Shown in pieces: positions 22,814 to 29,645 of a stretch of 33,511 nucleotides of DNA. A program made the translations under genes and the position numbers. How positions within the stretch are numbered: position 1 is the first letter of the stretch; each line of letters starts with the position of its first letter. The notes beneath the pieces are model-generated. The model was not told the origin of the DNA. It ran no database searches and saw only the letters and a list, made by a program, of their open reading frames with translations. Location: NCBI GenBank assembly GCA_023433515.1, contig JAEZCN010000139.1, forward strand, positions 1 through 33,511, read 5' to 3'. The DNA comes from Pseudomonadota bacterium (GTDB taxonomy: Bacteria > Pseudomonadota > Gammaproteobacteria > Steroidobacterales > Steroidobacteraceae).

Positions 22814-24480
22814 ACCGCACCAGTCAACCACGCGTCATCCACGCGCCCACGGGCACGAAGCTCACCGCGAAGAGCTGGCTCACCGAAGCGCCGCTGCGCA
22901 TGCTCATGAACAATCTCGATCCGGTCGTCGCCGAACGCCCGGGCGATCTCGTCGTGTACGGCGGCATCGGCCGCGCCGCGCGCGACTGGCCCAGCTACGA
23001 CGCGATCGTCGCGACGCTCACGCGGCTGGAAGCGGACCAGACCTTGCTCATCCAGTCGGGCAAACCGGTCGGCGTCTTCCAGACCCACGTCGACGCTCCA
23101 CGCGTCCTGCTGGCCAACTCGAACCTGGTGCCGCGCTGGAGCACCTGGGAACACTTCAACGAGCTCGACCGCAAGGGCCTCATGATGTTCGGCCAGATGA
23201 CCGCGGGCTCGTGGATCTACATCGGCTCGCAGGGCATCGTGCAGGGCACGTACGAAACCTTCGTCGAGATGGGTCGCCAGCATTACGGCGGCTCGCTCGC
23301 GGGACGCTGGCTGCTCACCGCCGGGCTCGGCGGGATGGGCGGCGCGCAGCCGCTTGCATCCGTGATGGCAGGCGCTTCGTGCCTCGCCATCGAGTGCCAG
23401 CCCTCGCGCATCGAAATGCGGCTCAAGACCGGCTACCTGGATCACGGCACCGGGAAGATAGATGAGGCGCTGAAGATCATCACGGAGTCGTGCGCGGCGC
23501 GCAAACCGGTGTCGGTCGGCCTGCTCGGCAACGCGGCCGAGATCCTGCCCGAGCTGTACAGGCGCGGCGTGCGCCCCGACCTGCTCACCGACCAGACCTC
23601 CGCGCACGATCCCGTCAACGGCTATCTACCCATCGGGTGGACCGTCGAGAAGTGGATGACAACGCGCGCCACCGACCCGCAGGCCGTGAGCAAGGCCGCG
23701 AAGGCGTCGATGGCCGTGCACGTGCGCGCGATGCTCGAATTCCAGCAAGCGGGCGTGCCCACCGTCGACTACGGCAACAACATCCGACAGATGGCGCTCG
23801 AGGAAGGTGTGAAGAACGCGTTCGATTTCCCGGGCTTCGTCCCGGCGTACATCAGGCCCCTGTTCTGCCGCGGCATCGGTCCCTTCCGCTGGGTCGCGCT
23901 CTCGGGCGATCCCGAGGACATCCACAAGACCGACGCGAAGGTGAAGGAACTGCTGCCCGACGACAAGGCGCTGCATCACTGGCTCGACATGGCGCGCACG
24001 AAGATCAAGTTCCAGGGATTGCCCGCGCGCATCTGCTGGGTCGGTCTCGGCGATCGGCATCGCCTCGGCCTTGCGTTCAACGAGATGGTGGCGCGCGGCG
24101 AGCTGCGCGCCCCCGTTGTGATCGGCCGCGATCATCTCGATTCGGGCTCGGTGGCCTCCCCGAACCGAGAAACCGAAGCGATGAAGGACGGCTCGGATGC
24201 GGTATCCGACTGGCCGCTGCTGAATGCGCTGCTCAACACGGCATCGGGCGCGACGTGGGTGTCGCTGCATCATGGCGGCGGCGTGGGCATGGGCTTCTCG
24301 CAACACGCCGGCGTGGTGATCGTGTGCGACGGCACCGAGGCCGCGGCAAAGCGAATTGCACGCGTGTTGTGGAACGATCCGGCGACGGGCGTGATGCGGC
24401 ATGCGGATGCCGGCTATGAAATCGCGATCGAGACGGCGCGGAAGTTCAAGCTCGACTTGCCGGGCATTGCCGAACGATGA
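22810..24480 (+). CDS. hutU: Urocanate hydratase
   Basis: A 556-residue NAD+-dependent enzyme converting urocanate to 4-imidazolone-5-propanoate (second step). Conserved blocks: LVVYGGIGRAARDW, QMTAGSWIYIGSQGIVQGTY, the NAD-binding LLTAGLGGMGGAQPLA, LTDQTSAHDPVNGYLP, FRWVALSGDPEDI and ICWVGLGDRHRLGLAFNEMV. Length is standard. Its ATG overlaps the hutG stop by four bases. It is the last gene of the operon; histidase (hutH), usually adjacent, is not here. Confidence 0.96.
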   Translation: MNRTSQPRVIHAPTGTKLTAKSWLTEAPLRMLMNNLDPVVAERPGDLVVYGGIGRAARDWPSYDAIVATLTRLEADQTLLIQSGKPVGVFQTHVDAPRVLLANSNLVPRWSTWEHFNELDRKGLMMFGQMTAGSWIYIGSQGIVQGTYETFVEMGRQHYGGSLAGRWLLTAGLGGMGGAQPLASVMAGASCLAIECQPSRIEMRLKTGYLDHGTGKIDEALKIITESCAARKPVSVGLLGNAAEILPELYRRGVRPDLLTDQTSAHDPVNGYLPIGWTVEKWMTTRATDPQAVSKAAKASMAVHVRAMLEFQQAGVPTVDYGNNIRQMALEEGVKNAFDFPGFVPAYIRPLFCRGIGPFRWVALSGDPEDIHKTDAKVKELLPDDKALHHWLDMARTKIKFQGLPARICWVGLGDRHRLGLAFNEMVARGELRAPVVIGRDHLDSGSVASPNRETEAMKDGSDAVSDWPLLNALLNTASGATWVSLHHGGGVGMGFSQHAGVVIVCDGTEAAAKRIARVLWNDPATGVMRHADAGYEIAIETARKFKLDLPGIAER

Positions 24481-24534
24481 GCGAGCTCTCCGCGATTCCT
24501 GGTAGTTAGCACGCGATATTCATCGCCTAACAAC

Positions 24535-24563
24535 TTCACATCACGTTGCGTTCCGCGTATACT
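24535..24563 (+). promoter_or_regulatory. Sigma-70 promoter of the HNH gene with inverted repeat over the -10
   Basis: TTCACA (24535-24540), exactly 17 bases, then TATACT (24558-24563): five of six matches in each box. GCGTA (24555-24559) and TACGC (24565-24569) form an inverted repeat around the -10, a possible operator for a repressor. Confidence 0.6.
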
Positions 24564-24599
24564 GTACGCATTCACAGCGGCGGTTACATGGAGTTGCCA

Positions 24600-25823
24600 A
24601 TGCGTACGATCGACGAGCTCGTCACGGAGATCTGCACCCTCACCGGCCACATCAACGCGGCGAACCATTGCTGGCTGATGCTCATCGCCGAGTTCGATCG
24701 GCGACTAGGATGGTCCGACGGCGCGACGCAATCCTGCGCGCACTGGCTCAACTGGAAATGCGGCAAGCTGAGCTACTCGAAAGTACGCGAGCTCACCCGC
24801 GTCGCGACGACCGAAACCGAAGACACCCTGCTCATGATCGCCGAGCACGGCACCGCGCAGCACGTCGAGAAATTGGTGCGCGCATTCCGTCGATGCCAGG
24901 ACGCGGAGGAACTGTCGCGCGAAGCACGCCAGCAGGAGAATCGGGCCGTGCGACTCAGCTACGACGAGGACGGTTCGGTGCTCCTCTCCTGCCGTCTGCC
25001 CGCCGAAACCGGCGAGCTTGTGCTCAAGGCGCTCGAACTCGTGGTACGCGAGCTGCCCTTCAAGGCCGACGACGTTCCAGCTGGAATGCCGCCACAGATC
25101 ATCCCGATAAGCCGTCGTCGCGCCGATGCGCTCGCCATCGTGGCTGAGAGTTTTGTGGCGCGCGGTGCGATAGAGGCGAGCGGCTGTGATCGCCACCAGA
25201 TCGTCGTGCACGTCGCGGCCGAGACGTTGAAGGAACGGACTGCAGGCTGCTGTGAATTCGAACACGGCCCCTCGATGGCCGCCGAAACCGCGCGCCGGCT
25301 CTCATGCGACGCGAGCGTCGTCACGCTGATAGAAAACGAAGATGGCAAGCCGCTCGACGTTGGCCGAAAGACTCGCACGATCTCTGCACCCCTGCGCCGG
25401 TTGCTCAATGCGCGCGACAAGGGCTGCCGATTCCCAGGCTGCGCGAACAGTCGCTACGTTGACGCACATCACGTCAAGCATTGGGCGAATGGTGGTGAGA
25501 CGAAGCCTTCCAACCTCGTGTCGCTCTGCCGCTTTCATCATCATGCCGTGCACGAAGGCGGCTTTCGAATCGAAATACTCGATGACGGCGCACTGAGATT
25601 CGTGAAGCCCAATGGCGAGGCCGTCGACAGCGTGTTGCCGGGCTGCGCGCAACCGCTCGGCGACCTGAAGCGGCTCACTACCGGCCCGCGCCGCGAGCTT
25701 TCCAGATGGACGGGCGAAAAGATGGACTACGGGCTCGCCGTCGAGGTCCTGCTGCAGCAGTCGAATCGACTGCAGCGAATGAACAGTTCCAAGAACGTTC
25801 CAGCTGGAACGTCTCCGCCGTAA
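24600..25823 (+). CDS. DUF222/HNH endonuclease-type protein
   Basis: A 407-residue protein with an N-terminal helical DUF222 domain (RTIDELVTEICTLTGHINAA to about residue 250) and an HNH nuclease domain at about residues 273-322: DKGCRFPGCANSRYVDAHHV, GGETKPSNLVSLCRFHHHAV. It has the CxxC and C/HHH zinc and metal residues, so it looks active. ATG at 24600 is chosen because GGAG lies six bases upstream; ATG at 24588 is an alternative. Such proteins occur in many copies in actinobacteria and some proteobacteria, and their role (mobile element or defence) is unresolved. Two VPAG-coding palindromes lie inside the gene. It ends three bases from a convergent gene. Confidence 0.87.
   Translation: MRTIDELVTEICTLTGHINAANHCWLMLIAEFDRRLGWSDGATQSCAHWLNWKCGKLSYSKVRELTRVATTETEDTLLMIAEHGTAQHVEKLVRAFRRCQDAEELSREARQQENRAVRLSYDEDGSVLLSCRLPAETGELVLKALELVVRELPFKADDVPAGMPPQIIPISRRRADALAIVAESFVARGAIEASGCDRHQIVVHVAAETLKERTAGCCEFEHGPSMAAETARRLSCDASVVTLIENEDGKPLDVGRKTRTISAPLRRLLNARDKGCRFPGCANSRYVDAHHVKHWANGGETKPSNLVSLCRFHHHAVHEGGFRIEILDDGALRFVKPNGEAVDSVLPGCAQPLGDLKRLTTGPRRELSRWTGEKMDYGLAVEVLLQQSNRLQRMNSSKNVPAGTSPP
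25795..25812. repeat. 18-bp perfect palindrome ACGTTCCAGCTGGAACGT
   Basis: A fully self-complementary 18-mer at the 3' end of the HNH gene. A near copy (16 of 18) lies at 26381-26398 and a partial copy (first 15 bases identical) at 25072-25089. The two stronger copies bracket the 25827-26360 gene. Confidence 0.7.
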
Positions 25824-25826
25824 CCC

Positions 25827-26360
25827 TCACCAGGGAACCCAGCGAATCCTCAAACGCGAGTCCAACCGTTCCAGAATGAGGGACGTCGCCCGCTTGCGCT
25901 TGTCGTTGGCTTCGGAGGGATACACGTCGCCGATCATGAACAACACGATCGGCTCGGGCAGGCCGGCCGCTGACAGTCGAAAAATCGGTATCAGCGGCAG
26001 GTAGTCCGCGGTCGTGAAGTCTTCCCAGCCGATTGATCGCTGCCCGCCATTCGCATGCACGGTTATTCCCGTGTCGCTGACTACGTAGCCGGACCGGAGT
26101 AGATGGCGGTACTTCACCGGAAAAAACACTCTCGAAAAGTAAATGATCGCGCCGTAGCAGAGCACACCGACACCGAGCCAGATCACGGCATCGCGATCCA
26201 CGTCGGCAAACGCCACGTAGCTCGCCAACACCACGAAAAAGACCGCACAGATCAGGCTGACCACGACGTCGGCGAACACGGAAACCTTCGCCCACTTCGT
26301 GTAGCGAAGATCGAACTCGGCGCCGGATGGCTGTCCGGCTGCGGGTACCGACTCGTTCAC
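25827..26360 (-). CDS. Two-span membrane protein, unknown function
   Basis: A 177-residue protein beginning at GTG 26360 behind GGGAG. Two membrane helices (about residues 30-52 and 59-80: VVVSLICAVFFVVLASYVAF, VIWLGVGVLCYGAIIYF) form a hairpin. A beta-rich cytoplasmic domain of about 90 residues follows (VSDTGITVHANGGQRSIGWE, then a strand-helix end), resembling the PH-like or YcxB-type C-terminal domains of small membrane proteins. No specific family is recognised. It ends three bases from the convergent HNH gene and is bracketed by 18-bp palindromes. Confidence 0.75.
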   Translation of the reverse strand: MNESVPAAGQPSGAEFDLRYTKWAKVSVFADVVVSLICAVFFVVLASYVAFADVDRDAVIWLGVGVLCYGAIIYFSRVFFPVKYRHLLRSGYVVSDTGITVHANGGQRSIGWEDFTTADYLPLIPIFRLSAAGLPEPIVLFMIGDVYPSEANDKRKRATSLILERLDSRLRIRWVPW

Positions 26361-26380
26361 CTGGCTCCCTCGGCACGAAA

Positions 26381-26398
26381 ACGTCCCAGCAGGAACGT
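26381..26398. repeat. Imperfect copy of the 18-bp palindrome
   Basis: ACGTCCCAGCAGGAACGT differs from the palindrome at 25795-25812 at two positions. It lies just upstream of the start of the 177-residue membrane protein, where it could also serve as an operator. Confidence 0.55.
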
Positions 26399-26431
26399 TC
26401 CGACCGAGTGTGGCACGAACGCCATTTCATC

Positions 26432-26788
26432 TCACGGCGGCGGCGCCGCGCGAATCTCGAAGTCCGACGTCACCACGAAGTCATACTCGTCGCCGGCGCT
26501 CACGGCCGCGCGCCCGAAGTCGGCGCTGAGCGGGCCTACATTCCCAGCACGAAACGAAATCCTGACCGTGCCATCTCGATCCGGCCGCCCGCGCGCATAC
26601 TGCTTTTCGCCGGGATCGATCTGCCCGTTCCAGATCTCCTTCCCTGCCAACGAGATGGTCACATCGGTCAGCGTCACATCCCCCTCGTTCCTCAACGACA
26701 CCGTGGTGGTGCTGCGCCTGTCCGCGCCGAACGCGACCAGCAGCGCGATCGCCGCAAACACCGCAACCCACAGGATTTTCGTGCGCAT
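26432..26788 (-). CDS. Small membrane-anchored or exported protein
   Basis: A 118-residue protein with an N-terminal hydrophobic helix (MRTKILWVAVFAAIALLVAF) that could be a signal anchor, followed by about 90 residues rich in beta strands (STTTVSLRNEGDVTLTDVTI, then IWNGQIDPGEKQY). This looks like one immunoglobulin-like domain. There are no cysteines. I recognise no family. It lies 71 bases upstream of the 177-residue membrane protein on the same strand and may be co-transcribed with it. Confidence 0.65.
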   Translation of the reverse strand: MRTKILWVAVFAAIALLVAFGADRRSTTTVSLRNEGDVTLTDVTISLAGKEIWNGQIDPGEKQYARGRPDRDGTVRISFRAGNVGPLSADFGRAAVSAGDEYDFVVTSDFEIRAAPPP

Positions 26789-26911
26789 ACGCGGCGACGA
26801 TACGCCGCCCGGACGTCCAGCGTGTCGAAAATCAGGATCGTCCTACGACCATTGAACGGCGCTCGTTGCCCGGCGTCCCACCTGCACACCCACCAGACCG
26901 AGGAGAACCAC

Positions 26912-27625
26912 ATGGCCTACATCGAAGGATTCGTTGCCGCGGTGCCGCGCGCGAACAAAGCCGAATACCTCAAGCAGGCGCAGCAGTCCGTGCCGATGTT
27001 CAAGGGGATGGGCGCAACACGCATGGTCGAAAGCTGGGGCGACGACGTGCCGGACGGCAAAGTGACCGACTTCAAGGGCGCCGTGAAGGCGACGCCGGAC
27101 GAGGACGTGATCTTTTCCTGGATCGAATACCCGGACAAGGCCACGCGCGACCGCGCCAACGACAAGATGATGAAAGATCCGGCGATGAAGGACTACATGG
27201 ACCACATGCCGTTCGACGGCAAACGCATGATCTGGGGTGGCTTCGCGCCGCTCAACGAGGCGGGGCAAACGACCAAGGCGGGCTACATCGATGGCTGCCT
27301 GATCCCGGTGCCCTCCGGCAACAAGGATGCGTACCTCAAGATGGCGACGACGCACGCCCAGGTGCTCAAGGAAAACGGCGCGACGCGGGTCGTCGATGCC
27401 TGGGGCGACGACGTGCCCGACGGCAAGCTGACTGACTACAAGGGCGCGGTGAAGGCGCGCGGCGACGAAACCGTCGTCTACTCGTGGATCGAGTGGCCTT
27501 CCAAGGACGTGCGCGACCGGGGCTGGGAAAAAGCCATGGCGGACCCGCGCATGAAGAACCTGGAAATGCCCTTCGACGGCCAGCGGCTCGTGTACGGCGG
27601 CTTCGCGCCCATCATGATCGATTGA
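26912..27625 (+). CDS. Tandem DUF1428 (YbaA-like) protein
   Basis: A 237-residue protein made of two DUF1428 domains in a row. Each starts with a Y-I-x-G/D block (AYIEGFVAAVPRANKAEYLK; GYIDGCLIPVPSGNKDAYLK) and contains WGDDVPDGK followed by FKGAVKA or YKGAVKA and a W-IE-P-x-K segment, ending MPFDG-x-R. DUF1428 proteins such as E. coli YbaA are usually about 117 residues, so this is an internal duplication. The family is a ferredoxin-like alpha/beta dimer of unknown function; the fused halves could mimic that dimer. Strong ribosome site GAGGAGA. Its end overlaps the convergent DUF2063 gene by 14 bases. Confidence 0.88.
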   Translation: MAYIEGFVAAVPRANKAEYLKQAQQSVPMFKGMGATRMVESWGDDVPDGKVTDFKGAVKATPDEDVIFSWIEYPDKATRDRANDKMMKDPAMKDYMDHMPFDGKRMIWGGFAPLNEAGQTTKAGYIDGCLIPVPSGNKDAYLKMATTHAQVLKENGATRVVDAWGDDVPDGKLTDYKGAVKARGDETVVYSWIEWPSKDVRDRGWEKAMADPRMKNLEMPFDGQRLVYGGFAPIMID

Positions 27626-28397
27626 TCGGTGATGGTGCCGCAGCGGGAATGATCAGGCCCCTGTCCGCGAGCGACGCGAACTGCGCGTCGCTGCCGCGGA
27701 ATACGCCCGACTGCTGAAGCTCCCACAACAGCGCGCCGTGCTCGCGTTCGACCGGCAGGACCTGCGGCGACGGATCGTCCTGCACGCTGAGCACCACGAA
27801 CGACTCCTGCCGCGACAGGGTGTCGCACGGATCTCCATGTGCGATCGCCGCGAACAGCGACCGTGTGTCGTACGAAAACCGGGCCACCCTCACGAGCGGG
27901 TGAACGCGCGCGGCGACCTCGCGAACGGACGAGGCAAGCCCCGTGGTTTCGGCCAGCAGGCGTCGCCGCGGCAGGTTCCGCAGATCGTTCGACGCGAGCT
28001 CGAAATCCAGCAACTCGCCCAGGCAGGCGATGGCGAGCGTTCCGCCCTCGATCCGCCGCTTGAGGAATCTGGCAAAACGTTCGATCTCCGGCCGGAAACG
28101 GCGGTCCGAGAACTCCTCGCTCCGCCAGTATTCGTCCAGCTCGGTCTCCAACCGGTTCGCGAGCGCGAGGCACGACAGGTGCAACGCGAGGTAGATAGGC
28201 GTCACGCGTTGCGAGCGGTACAGCGCGCAGTTGGTGGCCATGCCCTTTTGCCGCACCGCGTCGATCACGCGCCGTCGCTCGCGCGCCGTGAGGTCGTAGC
28301 GGGCCAGCGCGCTCACCGGATCCCAGCGCGCATCGAGGCAACGTTCGGGCGAGGCGATCAGGTCCATCATCGCGAGCTGGAACTGCGCGAGGCTCAT
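27612..28397 (-). CDS. DUF2063 (HvfC/BufC-like) MNIO partner protein
   Basis: A 261-residue protein starting MSLAQFQLAMMDLIASPERC, the usual DUF2063 opening. The N-terminal helical domain of about 100 residues and the rest correspond to the partner proteins HvfC, BufC and MbnC, which bring RiPP precursor peptides to the MNIO enzyme. Its ATG overlaps the MNIO stop by four bases (ATGA), so the two are translationally coupled. The C-terminal half (about 130-261) contains VLPVEREHGALLWELQQSG. No DoxX or DUF2282 gene accompanies it. Confidence 0.8.
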   Translation of the reverse strand: MSLAQFQLAMMDLIASPERCLDARWDPVSALARYDLTARERRRVIDAVRQKGMATNCALYRSQRVTPIYLALHLSCLALANRLETELDEYWRSEEFSDRRFRPEIERFARFLKRRIEGGTLAIACLGELLDFELASNDLRNLPRRRLLAETTGLASSVREVAARVHPLVRVARFSYDTRSLFAAIAHGDPCDTLSRQESFVVLSVQDDPSPQVLPVEREHGALLWELQQSGVFRGSDAQFASLADRGLIIPAAAPSPINRS

Positions 28398-29257
28398 CCG
28401 GGCCTCGCCGCCCTGTGGCGGCTCACGATCTCGCGCGCCCGGGCCAGCTCCCGCAGGACCCCCTCTTCGCCCAGCAGCGGAAAATAGGACTCGTGGAATT
28501 CGAACGTGACCGCGCGCAGGTTCGGCGCGCGCGGAACCACGTGATCGAGCAGCTCCCAGACGATGGGATGGCAGGCGCCCGCGTGCGAGTCGATGTACAT
28601 GCCCGCCAATTCCGTTCCGCCCGCGACGTGCAGCTCGGTCACGGCGTCCAGCCGGAGCTGCGCCAGGAACTCGAAGGGATTGAGCCGGAAATTGCGCGAG
28701 TTCACGTACAGGTTGTGCAGGTCCAGTAGCAGACCACAGGCGTCGCGCGCCACGAGCGCATTGAGGAATTCGGATTCCTCGAGCTCCTGCTCGGCCAGCC
28801 GCACGTAATACACCGGGTTCTCGACGAGGAACGGCAGATTCACGCGACGGCGGATATCCCGGATCCGATCCGTGACCAGCTCGAGCACTTCCTGATCGAG
28901 CGGCACTGGCGCGGGGAAGCTGTTGGGTGCGGCGGAGAGATGGCCGCTGTGCCAGCGGAACGGGTAGCGCGCAAGCCAGTCGGCCAGATGCGCGAGATAT
29001 TCCTCGTCCGGCGGGGCCGCCGACGCGATCGAAATACCGCTGACGTGCGCCATGAGCGTGCAACGCGAGGCGAGCCACTCGATCTCGTCGGTCCAAGGCT
29101 CCAGGTACTCGAAGCGCTGCGCCGTCCCGGAACCGTGATCGGTCCAGAACATGTCGGGCGAGATCTCCACGTAGTCGACCGCCGACAGGTGCGAACGAAG
29201 GAATTGCGGCGTCGCCGGGTTGTAAAGCAAACCGACACCGCAGAGTTGCGAATCCAT
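28394..29257 (-). CDS. MNIO (DUF692) multinuclear iron oxidase, divergent
   Basis: A 287-residue TIM-barrel enzyme of the multinuclear non-haem iron oxidative family (MbnB, HvfB and BufB relatives), which modifies cysteine or other residues in ribosomal peptides. Candidate iron ligands: His71 (MAHVSG), His106 (HSGHLS), Glu146-Asn147 (VENPVYY), Asp179/His181/Asn182 (LLLDLHNLYVN), His210 (ELHVAGG), Asp223/His225 (YIDSHAG), Glu253 (TFEFHES). Compared with the HvfB/BufB pattern I remember, SEN[FY] is SPDMF and HxAGH is HVAGG, so it is a divergent member. ATG at 29257 is preferred to the TTG at 29275; neither has a clear ribosome site. It is coupled to the DUF2063 partner. Confidence 0.85.
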   Translation of the reverse strand: MDSQLCGVGLLYNPATPQFLRSHLSAVDYVEISPDMFWTDHGSGTAQRFEYLEPWTDEIEWLASRCTLMAHVSGISIASAAPPDEEYLAHLADWLARYPFRWHSGHLSAAPNSFPAPVPLDQEVLELVTDRIRDIRRRVNLPFLVENPVYYVRLAEQELEESEFLNALVARDACGLLLDLHNLYVNSRNFRLNPFEFLAQLRLDAVTELHVAGGTELAGMYIDSHAGACHPIVWELLDHVVPRAPNLRAVTFEFHESYFPLLGEEGVLRELARAREIVSRHRAARPG

Positions 29258-29338
29258 TGCCGAAACTAGCGGCAAACTACTTTCGCGAGGTGTAAGGCCC
29301 TGCCTCGAGTCGCGCGAATTGTGAATCAGTTCTGCCCG

Positions 29339-29524
29339 TCAGGGCGTATTCACCTTCTTCAGGCAGACGTACTGGCCGCCGGAGATGCCGCGGAACTTGT
29401 TTGCGTCGATCTTCCATTGCTCGCCGGCTTCCTGGCAGCGCTTCTCGCTGACGAATCCCGGCACGGTGCTCATTTCGTATTCGCCCACCTTCAGCAGCAG
29501 CACCAGCACCCACTCAGTACCCAT
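29339..29524 (-). CDS. 61-residue protein upstream of the MNIO gene
   Basis: A short gene with a strong GGGAGGGG ribosome site six bases before its ATG at 29524. The sequence starts MGTEWVLVLLLKVGEYEMST and ends ISGGQYVCLKKVNTP. It has two cysteines (about residues 30 and 54) and no signal peptide. It resembles a class of small conserved proteins with a W-V-L strand, an F-x-S-x-x-x-C block and a C-terminal Cys. It lies 81 bases upstream of the MNIO gene on the same strand, so it is a candidate peptide substrate, but it could equally be an unrelated neighbour. Real gene: likely. Function: unknown. Confidence 0.7.
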   Translation of the reverse strand: MGTEWVLVLLLKVGEYEMSTVPGFVSEKRCQEAGEQWKIDANKFRGISGGQYVCLKKVNTP

Positions 29525-29645
29525 GTTTGCCCCTCCCGGTCACAAAGCGCCGAGCCTAGCAAATTCCACGCAGGCTCCCACGCCGGCTTCCACGCGTGGC
29601 CCCCAGCCTTCCGCGCGCCCGAACTACAACCTGGAGTCAACTCCC

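Noticed and set aside
29277..29513. A 78-codon frame overlapping the 61-residue gene as an alternative peptide precursor
   Set aside because: It is in another frame of a gene with a much stronger ribosome site, and contains no cysteine pattern or leader-like organisation.
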